Positions 8,353 through 16,697 of a stretch of DNA of 64,000 bases are shown here, in pieces. Position numbers and translations under genes: made by a program. The stretch comes from Sphingomonas sp. SORGH_AS_0950. Its GTDB lineage: Bacteria > Pseudomonadota > Alphaproteobacteria > Sphingomonadales > Sphingomonadaceae. Position 1 is the stretch's first letter. Every line of letters begins with the position of its first letter. The stretch covers positions 1,118,501-1,182,500 of the forward strand of contig NZ_JAUTAE010000001.1 in NCBI RefSeq assembly GCF_030818415.1. Reading direction: 5' to 3'. The notes under the pieces were generated by a model. That model was not told the origin of the DNA and did no database searches. It was given only the letters and a program-made list of their open reading frames with translations.

Positions 8353-8814
8353 TCAGTCGTCGCGCGAGACCTTTTCATTGCGCTCATGCCGTTCCTGCGC
8401 CTCGACCGTCATGGTCGCGATGGGACGCGCCTCCAGGCGACCCAGGCTGATGGGCTCGCCGGTCACTTCGCAATAGCCATATTCACCCTCGTCGATCCGA
8501 CGCAGCGCGGCGTCGATCTTGGAGATCAGCTTGCGCTGGCGATCGCGGGTGCGAAGCTCGATCGACCAGTCGGTTTCGCTCGATGCGCGATCGGTCAGAT
8601 CGGGTTCCCGCAGCGAATCTACCTGGAGCTGCGACAGGGTTCCCTGCGCCTCACGCTGGATCGATTCCTTCCAATCGATCAGCTTGCGCCGGAAATAGGC
8701 CTGTTGCTTCAGGCTCATGAACGGCTCGTCCGCGCTGGGACGATAGTTTTCGTCGAGATCGTTGGCCACATCCGGGCCTGTGGAGTCCGTCACGTGATTA
8801 AACACCGTCGCCAT
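8353..8814 (-). CDS. dksA: RNA polymerase-binding factor DksA
   Basis: The 153-residue protein works with ppGpp in the RNA polymerase secondary channel during the stringent response. I start it at ATG 8814, preceded by GGGAGAG; longer readings upstream look non-coding. The coiled-coil tip carries DLTDRAS (the DxxDRA motif), needed for activity in DksA. The C-terminal zinc-finger region reads YGYCEVTGEPI then RPIATMTVEAQE, so only one of the four zinc cysteines remains. Cysteine-poor DksA of this kind is normal in alphaproteobacteria. The gene is monocistronic by appearance, with a 444-bp upstream region containing A+T-rich sequence that may hold its promoter. Confidence 0.93.
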   Translation of the reverse strand: MATVFNHVTDSTGPDVANDLDENYRPSADEPFMSLKQQAYFRRKLIDWKESIQREAQGTLSQLQVDSLREPDLTDRASSETDWSIELRTRDRQRKLISKIDAALRRIDEGEYGYCEVTGEPISLGRLEARPIATMTVEAQERHERNEKVSRDD

Positions 8815-9258
8815 ACCACTCTCCCAAAGGGCCCGTCGGTGCGACACCCCGCACCGCGTCCCCGGGGCCGCCCCCTGATGGTCGAGAGCGCCTATAGTCG
8901 GTGCCACCGTCTGCCGCAAGCGACCGGCATTTCATCGAAGTTCGAATTTCTATAATAAAGTTGCAAACTTAACCCGAGATGCACGAAACCATCGATTGCA
9001 AAGGATTTTCCAGACCCGATCATCGAAAATACGGGCGCGATGCCACTGGGCGATCGGACGGCCGCGTGCGAGCCAACCGAGCGCCCAGGACCTGCTGCAC
9101 GACATGCCCGCGAATCCCATAACTGAACGTGGCCGGGCATAAGAGGCTTGGAGCTTAAGCCTTTGTTGGTCACTATGATGACAGGATAAGGTGCAAAAGC
9201 CGTGCGGACGGTCGGGAGAACCGGATGCCGCCATATTGTGCCGTTTGAGGAATTGTGG
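8815..9258. other. Intergenic region, no gene seen
   Basis: This 444-bp gap separates divergent dksA and the surface-protein gene. Reading frames across it are shadows with no family resemblance. An A+T-rich patch near 8940-8980 (AACTTTATTATAG on the minus strand) could hold the dksA promoter, and 9150-9200 could hold that of the rightward gene, but neither has a convincing -35/-10 pair. Confidence 0.5.
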
Positions 9259-10212
9259 ATGTCAGTGCGAATGGCCTTGGCGAAGCTGACGGCATGTGCC
9301 GCCGGTGGCGCCGTGATCGGCGGCGGTGCCGTCCACATGGTCGAAAGTCCCAAGCGGCCGCCGCTGGTCAAGCAGACCAAGGTGAAGAAGCGGATCGTCC
9401 ATCGCCGGCCCAAGGCGCCGCCGCGTCGCATCGTCACCCGCCGCACCGTCACCACCACCACGCCGCCGCCGACCATCGTGACCGTCACGACCCAGGCACC
9501 GCCGATCCCCATCCCCCTGCCCGATGCCGGTCCGGCGGTCACGTCCGGCGGCGGCTATGTCCCGGCGGTGATCGGCGGCTGGGGCGGCGGCGGCGGTTGG
9601 GGCGGCGGCTTTGGCGGCGGCTTCGGCTTTGGCGGGGGCTTTGGCGGCGGCGGATCGAGCGGCAACATCGTGATCTCGTCGACCAGCAGCGGCGGGTCGA
9701 CCTCCACCTCCTCGGCCTCGGGCGGTTCGGGTGGCTCGGGCGGGTCCTCCTCGTCCACCTCCACCGGCGGGGTCAGCAGCACATCGTCGTCCGGGAACGT
9801 GTCCAGCACGTCCTCGTCGGGAAATGTCTCCAGCACCTCGTCGTCGGGCAACGTGTCCAGCACGTCGTCGAGCGGCAATGTCTCGTCGACCAGTTCCTCG
9901 TCGGGCAATGTCAGTTCGTCGACGTCGAGCGCATCGAGCGCGTCCTCGGCATCCTCTGCCTCGTCGGCATCGTCCGGGGGCTATGCGTCGAGCAGCAACG
10001 GCTGGTCCTCGAACGGTTCGTCGGCCAGCTCCGCTTCCTCGGCCTCGAGCGCATCGTCCGCGTCCAGCGCCTCGTCGGCCAGCAGCGCGTCATCGTCGGG
10101 CAACGGCAAGCCGCCCTATACGCCGGTGCCCGCGCCGCCGATGATCCTGCTCTTCGGCAGCGCGGCGGCGGCGCTGGTCATCCGGCGACGGCTGGCCGCC
10201 AAAGCGGGCTGA
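9259..10212 (+). CDS. Ser-rich repeat exported protein with PEP-CTERM-like anchor
   Basis: The 317-residue protein starts at ATG 9259, with GAGG about nine bases upstream. The N-terminal segment LTACAAGGAVIGGGAVHMV is a short hydrophobic export signal. A basic, Thr/Pro-rich stretch follows to about residue 100, then a glycine-rich tract (GGWGGGFGGGFGFGG). Next come four perfect copies and one expanded copy of VSSTSSSGN at residues 172-217, then runs of ASS. The C-terminus has PxPAPP, a hydrophobic helix and IRRRLAA, which fits the PEP-CTERM sorting signal cut by exosortase. Such proteins are typically exported and often glycosylated on Ser/Thr; a role in surface matrix is inferred. The protein is low-complexity, so homology searches will be weak. 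Confidence 0.72.
   Translation: MSVRMALAKLTACAAGGAVIGGGAVHMVESPKRPPLVKQTKVKKRIVHRRPKAPPRRIVTRRTVTTTTPPPTIVTVTTQAPPIPIPLPDAGPAVTSGGGYVPAVIGGWGGGGGWGGGFGGGFGFGGGFGGGGSSGNIVISSTSSGGSTSTSSASGGSGGSGGSSSSTSTGGVSSTSSSGNVSSTSSSGNVSSTSSSGNVSSTSSSGNVSSTSSSSGNVSSSTSSASSASSASSASSASSGGYASSSNGWSSNGSSASSASSASSASSASSASSASSASSSGNGKPPYTPVPAPPMILLFGSAAAALVIRRRLAAKAG
9772..9909 (+). repeat. Coding tandem repeat (9-residue unit x5)
   Basis: Four 27-bp units and one 30-bp unit encode VSSTSSSGN (the last with an extra Ser). Codons differ between units at synonymous sites, so the repeat is conserved at protein level and is not a recent DNA slippage product. Confidence 0.85.
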
Positions 10213-10238
10213 GCCGCGCCGCCGCCGGGGACGGTCGG

Positions 10239-10754
10239 TTACGCCTTTTGCAGCGCGGCCTCGATCTCCGGCACCCGATGGCCGGTCAGGTCCTTGGCCA
10301 GTTCGCCGACCAGCCGGTCGCTGACCTCCTTGTGATAATGTTTGCGCAGCTCGCCCAGCGTCTTGGGCGGCGCGACCACGATCAGCGATTCGAACTCATT
10401 GGCCAGCGCGCGGCGCTTCAGCATGTCGGCGGTCTCCGCCGCGAAGCGATCCTCCTCCTGCTGGTGATAGTCGGTTTCGCCCATCGACCCGCGCGAGGCG
10501 GCGAACTGTGCGCCCTGTCCCCCGCCACCGGCCTGGTTCGATCCGCCCTGCGCGATGGCGGGCGCGCCGGGGCCGCTCTGGGTCGAGGAGGCCGAGCCCG
10601 CGCGGTCGGTCTTCTGGTCGCGATCGGCGGGGTTGGGATGCTCCACGGCATGCTCGACCTTCAGATTGGGATATTCGGCATCCCCCTCGTTGCGGAAGAA
10701 CAGGCTCTTGCGACCATCGACGACCAGTACGAAACTGTTATGCGGCACCTGCAT
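10239..10754 (-). CDS. Host attachment / baeRF-type protein
   Basis: A 171-residue protein beginning at ATG 10754, preceded by AAGGAGAG; upward extension of the frame crosses serS on the other strand and is an artefact. The start (HNSFVLVVDGRKSLFFRNEG) and the C-terminal half (LANEFESLIVVAPPKTLGELRKHY then DLTGHRVPEIEAAL) match the family annotated as protein required for attachment to host cells, which shares the release-factor-1-like baeRF fold. A Gly/Gln/Ser-rich linker lies at about residues 55-95. Function is poorly defined in free-living bacteria; ribosome- or stress-related roles have been suggested for the fold. It diverges from serS across a 90-bp region. Confidence 0.8.
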   Translation of the reverse strand: MQVPHNSFVLVVDGRKSLFFRNEGDAEYPNLKVEHAVEHPNPADRDQKTDRAGSASSTQSGPGAPAIAQGGSNQAGGGGQGAQFAASRGSMGETDYHQQEEDRFAAETADMLKRRALANEFESLIVVAPPKTLGELRKHYHKEVSDRLVGELAKDLTGHRVPEIEAALQKA

Positions 10755-10844
10755 CGCGTCTCTCCTTGATTGCGCAGCAAGGTTAACGCGGACGCATCGC
10801 CACGGGTTGCGTGACGGCGGAGCCGGGGCCATAGCCTCCGCCCC

Positions 10845-12121
<1,277 letters not shown>

Positions 12122-12122
<1 letters not shown>

Positions 12123-12886
12123 TGCGCATCCTCCTGACCAACGACGACGGCTATCACGCGCCGGGGCTCGCCGCGCTGGAGCGGATCGCGGCGACCTTGT
12201 CCGACGATGTCTGGATCGTCGCGCCCGCCGAGGACCAGTCGGGGACCAGCCGCTCGCTGACCCTGACCCGGCCGATGCGGCTGCGCCAGTTCGGCGAGCG
12301 GCGTTTCGCGGTGACGGGGACGCCGACCGACTCGGTGCTGATGGCGCTGGGCGAGGTGATGGCGGATCATAAGCCCGACCTGATCCTGTCGGGGGTCAAT
12401 CGCGGCGCCAATCTGGGCGAGGACGTGCTCTATTCCGGGACGGTCGCCGCCGCGATGGAGGGCGCGCTGGCGGGTATCCGCTCGATCGCGCTCAGCCAGC
12501 GCTATCCGCATCAGGGCACGGGCGATGCGGTGTCCTTCGCCACCGCCGAGGCCTGGGGCGAGCGGGTGCTCCGGCCACTGCTGACCCGTGATTTCGGGCC
12601 GCGCACGCTGGTCAACGTCAATTTCCCGCCGGTCGCGCCCGAGGCGGTGAAGGGCATCCGCGCCACCCGCCAGGGCCTGCGCGACTATGGCCGCGCCAGG
12701 CTGGAGCGGCGCAGCGATCCGCGCGGCTATGACTATTACTGGCTGGCGCTGGGCCGCCTGCCGCACCAGCCGGGGGACGATACCGATCTGGACGCGATCG
12801 CGGCCGATCATATCGCGGTCACGCCGCTTCATCTTGATCTGACGCATCAAACATCGCTTGCTATGCTCGACGCGGCATATCGCTGA
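12122..12886 (+). CDS. surE: 5'-nucleotidase SurE
   Basis: The 254-residue metal-dependent phosphatase removes phosphate from nucleoside 5'- and 3'-monophosphates and short polyphosphate, and is linked to stationary-phase survival. The N-terminus ILLTNDDGYHAPGL carries the metal-binding NDD motif, SGTSRSLT carries the conserved Ser, and SGVNRGANLGEDVLYSGTVAAA carries the conserved Asn. The start overlaps the serS stop. The LysM/M23 lipoprotein gene follows about 25 bases later, echoing the surE-nlpD order seen in many proteobacteria. Confidence 0.97.
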
Positions 12887-12911
12887 CACAGTGCCTGGGG
12901 GGAAACGGGGC

Positions 12912-14165
12912 GTGGATCGGAGTTTGAGACTATCGGGGGGCGTGGTCGGAATCGGCCTGTTATTGTCGGGCTGCATCCCGAACATGGAGCCGCCCGTCGG
13001 CCCCGCCCCACCCGTCGCCCAGCCAGCAGCCCAGCCCACCGCACCGCCCCCTTCCGTCGAGGCTCGCCCGCTGCCGCCGCGCCAGCCTGTTCCGGTCCGC
13101 CCGACCGCGACCGTGCCGCCCCATGCGACCGGCACGCGGCCGCCGATCCGGCGATCGGTGCCGGTCCGCCCGGCCCCTCGCCCACCTGTCGCATCAACGC
13201 CGGTCCGGCCCGTGCCGACCCCGGTGCAGGTGCAAGCGCACGCGCCGTCGCCGCCTGCCCCGCGTCCCAGCTGGGAACTCCATCCGGTCACGCCCGATGC
13301 ACAGGTGATCGAGGGGTCGACCTATATCGTCAAGCCGGGCGACACGCTGCGCGTCGTGGGCGACCGGACCGGCGCGGGGACCGAGGCGATCGCGCGCGCC
13401 AACGGCCTGCCCCCGCCCTATGTGATCCGCACCGGCCAGAAGCTGATCATCCCCGCCGGGCGCTTCCACCTCGTCCGCCCCGGCGAAAGCGGCATCGCGA
13501 TCGCGCGCGCTTACGGCGTGCCCTGGTCGCGGATCGTCGAGGCCAATGCCTTTGCCGAGCCCTATGTCCTGCGCGCCGGGCAGCGCATCCTGATCCCCGG
13601 CAATCCGGTCAGCGCGCCGCTCAGCAGCGCGGCCGAGCGTGCCGCCGCCTTCACCCTGGACGTCGACGACATCCTGACCGGCGGCGAGCCCGCGCTGGCA
13701 AGCAACCAGGCCCCTGCCCGGCCCAGCCCGACGCCGCGCCGCGTCCTGCCGCCGACCGCCGTGGTCGCGGCGCCCGCCCGGCTCAGCTCGGGCTTCGCCT
13801 GGCCGGTCGAGGGCCGCGTCGTCAAACGCTTCGGCGCGGGGCCCAGCGGCGAGCGCAATGACGGGATCAAGATCGCGGTGCCCGCCGGCACGCCGATCAA
13901 GGCGACGGCGGACGGCGTGGTCGCCTATGTCGGTGACGGCATCGCCGCGCTGGGCGGGCTGGTCATCGTCAAGCATGGCGGCGGCTGGACCAGCGTCTAC
14001 GGCCATGCCTCCAAGCTGCTCGTCCAGCGCGGGCAGAGCGTGAAGCGCGGGCAGACGCTGGCGCTGTCGGGGCAGAGCGGCTTTGCCGAACGGCCCGAGC
14101 TGCATTTCGAGCTGCGGCGCGGGCGCACCCCGGTCGACCCGCTGAGCCAATTGCCCGGACGCTGA
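12912..14165 (+). CDS. NlpD-like lipoprotein: two LysM domains and degenerate M23 domain
   Basis: The start is taken as GTG 12912, giving 417 residues. It places a clean lipoprotein signal (GLLLSGC, lipid Cys near residue 22) at the N-terminus and has GGGG upstream. A Pro-rich linker of about 100 residues follows. The first LysM (STYIVKPGDTLRVVGDRTG) and the second (RFHLVRPGESGIAIARAYG) bind peptidoglycan. The C-terminal M23/LytM domain has RNDGIKI where active enzymes have HxxxD, so two metal ligands are missing, although YGHAS and ELHFELR remain. This pattern fits NlpD/EnvC-type activators of amidases for daughter-cell separation better than an active endopeptidase. The gene follows surE; a perfect hairpin at 14176-14216 ends the unit. 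Confidence 0.88.
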   Translation: MDRSLRLSGGVVGIGLLLSGCIPNMEPPVGPAPPVAQPAAQPTAPPPSVEARPLPPRQPVPVRPTATVPPHATGTRPPIRRSVPVRPAPRPPVASTPVRPVPTPVQVQAHAPSPPAPRPSWELHPVTPDAQVIEGSTYIVKPGDTLRVVGDRTGAGTEAIARANGLPPPYVIRTGQKLIIPAGRFHLVRPGESGIAIARAYGVPWSRIVEANAFAEPYVLRAGQRILIPGNPVSAPLSSAAERAAAFTLDVDDILTGGEPALASNQAPARPSPTPRRVLPPTAVVAAPARLSSGFAWPVEGRVVKRFGAGPSGERNDGIKIAVPAGTPIKATADGVVAYVGDGIAALGGLVIVKHGGGWTSVYGHASKLLVQRGQSVKRGQTLALSGQSGFAERPELHFELRRGRTPVDPLSQLPGR

Positions 14166-14175
14166 CCCCTGTTAT

Positions 14176-14216
14176 CCGAATCCTGAACGCTGCCTAACGG
14201 CCGGTTCAGGATTCGG
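14176..14216 (+). terminator. Perfect 13-bp hairpin after the NlpD-like gene
   Basis: CCGAATCCTGAAC and GTTCAGGATTCGG are perfect inverted arms around a 15-base loop, starting 11 bases after the stop codon. No U-tract is present. It likely closes the serS-surE-lipoprotein unit, but an operator for the following gene is also possible. Confidence 0.5.
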
Positions 14217-14277
14217 AACGCCACGACCTGTCATAGGTTGAAAACGACATGGGGCCATTGCCCCCGGGAGTTGGCGT

Positions 14278-14679
14278 ATGAAGAAGATGTTCCAGATGCT
14301 GGCCATGATGGGCCTGTCGGTGGCGGGTGTCGCGACCACGACCGCGCTGCCGCTTTCCAGCGCGCAGGCCCAATCCTGGCGCGATGACGGGCCGCGCCGG
14401 GATCGCGACCGCGACCGGGCCGAGTGGCGCCGCGACGATCGGCGGGACTGGCGGGACGACCGGCGCGGCGAACGACGTGGCTGGCGCGACGATCGCGGCT
14501 GGCGGGGCGACGACTGGCGCGGCCGTCGCGAGGCGCGCGTCCAGCGTGAGATGGACCGGGCCCGCCGCACCCCCGGCTATGTCGATCCGCGCTCGCAGGG
14601 CGACTATACCGATTATAACGGTCGCGGTTATCGCCCCTGCCGCTATGTCCGCCAGAATGGCCGGACGCTCTGTCGCTAA
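14278..14679 (+). CDS. Arg/Asp-rich exported protein, unknown function
   Basis: The 133-residue protein has a clear signal peptide (MKKMFQMLAMM start, cleavage near SSAQAQ at residue 32). The mature part begins with about 65 residues made almost only of Arg, Asp, Trp and Gly (RDRDRDRAEWRRDDRRDWRD-like). A C-terminal part containing DYTDYNGRGYRPCRYVRQNG follows, with two Cys that may form a disulfide. Similar highly charged periplasmic proteins are common in sphingomonads and sometimes annotated RcnB-like. I cannot assign a function. It sits between the surE unit and tyrS. Confidence 0.75.
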   Translation: MKKMFQMLAMMGLSVAGVATTTALPLSSAQAQSWRDDGPRRDRDRDRAEWRRDDRRDWRDDRRGERRGWRDDRGWRGDDWRGRREARVQREMDRARRTPGYVDPRSQGDYTDYNGRGYRPCRYVRQNGRTLCR

Positions 14680-14732
14680 GCCCTTCGTCGGAGGGTGACG
14701 AATGCGGATCGGCGGTGTAACGAGCCAGCCCT

Positions 14733-15959
14733 ATGGCATACACGTCCGATCTGCTTCGCACCCTGGATGAACGGGGTTACGTCCACCAGATGACCGATGC
14801 CGCCGCGCTGGACAAGCTGGCGGCGTCGGGGGTGGTGCCCGGCTATATCGGTTTCGACCCCACCGCGCCGTCGCTGCATGTGGGCAGCCTGGTGCAGATC
14901 ATGCTGCTGCGCCGGATGCAGCAAACCGGGCACAAGCCGATCGTACTGATGGGCGGCGGCACCGGCAAGATCGGCGACCCCAGCTTCAAGGACGAGGCGC
15001 GCAAGCTGCTCGGCGAGGACGGGATCAAGGACAATGTCGCCTCGATCAAGCGCATCTTCGAACGCTTCCTGACCTTTGGTGACGGCCCCACCGATGCGGT
15101 GATGGTCGACAATGCCGACTGGCTCGACAGGCTGGAATACATCCCCTTCCTGCGCGAAGTGGGCCAGCATTTCTCGGTCAACCGGATGCTGTCGTTCGAT
15201 TCCGTGAAGCTGCGCCTCGACCGCGAACAGTCGCTCAGCTTCCTAGAATTCAATTACATGATCCTCCAGGCCTATGACTTCCGCGAACTGGCGCAGCGTC
15301 ATGGCTGCCGCCTTCAGATGGGCGGGTCGGACCAGTGGGGCAATATCGTCAACGGCATTGAACTCGCCCGCCGCATGGACGGGACCGAGGTGTTCGGCGT
15401 GACCACCCCGCTGATCACCACGGCGGACGGCGGCAAGATGGGCAAGACCATGGCCGGTGCGGTCTGGCTGCACGAGGACCAGCTGCCGCATTTCGATTAC
15501 TGGCAATTCTGGCGCAACACCGACGACCGTGACGTGGGCCGCTTCCTGCGGCTGTTCACCGACCTGCCGCTGGACGAGATCGCGCGCCTGGAAAAGCTGG
15601 AAGGCGCGGAGATCAACGAGGCCAAGAAGATCCTCGCCAACGAGGCCACCGCCATGTGCCGGGGCCGCGCGGCGGCGGATGAAGCGGCCGAGACGGCGCG
15701 GCGGACCTTCGAGGAAGGCGCGGCGGGTGCCGCTCTGCCCAGCTTTGCGGTCGCGGGCGGATCGATCACCATCGTTGATGCGCTGATCGGGCTGGGCTTC
15801 GCCAAGTCCAAGGGCGAGGCACGCCGTCTGATCGCGGGCGGCGGCGCGCGCGTCGATGGCGAGAAGGTGGCGGACGAGAATGCCGTCATCGCGGTCGGGG
15901 CAGAGCCGGTGAAGCTGTCGTCGGGCAAGAAGAACCATGGGTTGTTGACGGCGGGGTGA
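14733..15959 (+). CDS. tyrS: Tyrosyl-tRNA synthetase
   Basis: The 408-residue class I synthetase attaches tyrosine to tRNA-Tyr. The HIGH-equivalent lies in [14 protein letters not shown] near residue 45 and the KMSKS-equivalent is KMGKTM near residue 235. [18 protein letters not shown] is the Tyr-specificity region. The C-terminal S4 RNA-binding domain covers about residues 340-405 ([28 protein letters not shown]). Length is typical. The ribosome binding site before ATG 14733 is weak. It converges with the YdcZ-like gene across a repeat-bearing gap. Confidence 0.97.
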   Translation: MAYTSDLLRTLDERGYVHQMTDAAALDKLAASGVVPGYIGFDPTAPSLHVGSLVQIMLLRRMQQTGHKPIVLMGGGTGKIGDPSFKDEARKLLGEDGIKDNVASIKRIFERFLTFGDGPTDAVMVDNADWLDRLEYIPFLREVGQHFSVNRMLSFDSVKLRLDREQSLSFLEFNYMILQAYDFRELAQRHGCRLQMGGSDQWGNIVNGIELARRMDGTEVFGVTTPLITTADGGKMGKTMAGAVWLHEDQLPHFDYWQFWRNTDDRDVGRFLRLFTDLPLDEIARLEKLEGAEINEAKKILANEATAMCRGRAAADEAAETARRTFEEGAAGAALPSFAVAGGSITIVDALIGLGFAKSKGEARRLIAGGGARVDGEKVADENAVIAVGAEPVKLSSGKKNHGLLTAG

Positions 15960-15970
15960 TTCCCTTGGCC

Positions 15971-16050
15971 TTCGACTTCGGCGCAAAGCGCCGAAGTTTA
16001 TCCTGAGCGGCTGGCTTGCCAGCCAGCCGAAGGGCTCAGGCTGAACGGGG
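15971..16050. repeat. Degenerate type D palindromic element between convergent genes
   Basis: The gap between tyrS and the YdcZ-like gene begins with CTTCGACTTCGG and ends with GGCTCAGGCTGAACGGG, both shared with the elements at 40390-40461 and 53268-53361. Inside are the hairpins CTTCGGCGC-AAA-GCGCCGAAG (15977-15997) and GGCTGGC-TTGCCAGCC. The rest of the gap to 16226 holds short G+C-rich palindromes such as CCCCGGCGAAGGCCGGGG near 16083 and no gene. Confidence 0.6.
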
Positions 16051-16226
16051 GTTGGCTTGTAAACCCCTCAACAAATCCGTTCCCCGGCGAAGGCCGGGGC
16101 CCAGTTTCTACGTCGCCGAAGAAGCGGGATAACGATGCGTGGGAGGCACTCTCCCTTCACCCCCAACGCCCGGCAACTGGACTCCGGCCTCCGCCGGGGT
16201 ACGGCCGGTTCGATAGGCCAGACCCC

Positions 16227-16667
16227 TTACCCCCGCCGCACCACCACCGCCCCCGCAATCACCAGCGCGACACCGATGACCTTCCCCAAGGTCACCGGCT
16301 CCACCCGCACCCCGAACAGCCCGAAATGGTCGACGATCAGCGCGGCGACCAGCTGGCTGGCGATCGCCGCCGTCAACGCCACCGAAATCCCCAGCCTCGG
16401 CGCGGCATAGGCCAGCACCGCCACGAACCCCGCGCCATAGAAGCCGCCCAGCCACGCCCAGCCCGGCGCGCCCTTCAGCGCCGCCGGACTGGTCCGGTCC
16501 ATCGCCACCCAGGCGACCGCCAGCACCAATGTCCCGATCAGGAACGAGGTCAGCGCGGCCAGCACGACCGACCCCGACACCTTGGCGAGTTCGGCATTGG
16601 TCGGCGGCTGGATGGCAAGGCCGATACCGGCGATCAGGACGAGAATAAGCGGAAAGACAGCAGCCAT
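16227..16667 (-). CDS. YdcZ/DUF606 small membrane transporter-like protein
   Basis: The 146-residue protein is almost entirely hydrophobic, with about five membrane helices. It matches the YdcZ (DUF606) branch of the drug/metabolite transporter superfamily. The first helix includes GIGLAIQPPTNAELAKVSG, the family's conserved N-terminal loop, and WAWLGGFYGAGFVA precedes helix 3. It is half the size of ordinary DMT carriers and presumably works as a dimer. Substrate is unknown. The gene is about 30 bases downstream of recG on the same strand and may be co-transcribed. Confidence 0.82.
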   Translation of the reverse strand: MAAVFPLILVLIAGIGLAIQPPTNAELAKVSGSVVLAALTSFLIGTLVLAVAWVAMDRTSPAALKGAPGWAWLGGFYGAGFVAVLAYAAPRLGISVALTAAIASQLVAALIVDHFGLFGVRVEPVTLGKVIGVALVIAGAVVVRRG

Positions 16668-16697
16668 CCGCGCTCAACGCCAGCCAAGCCGCTTCGT

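Noticed and set aside
9772..10100. Possible CRISPR-like or tandem DNA repeat
   Set aside because: Units are codon-phased, have no spacers and encode the Ser-rich protein repeat.
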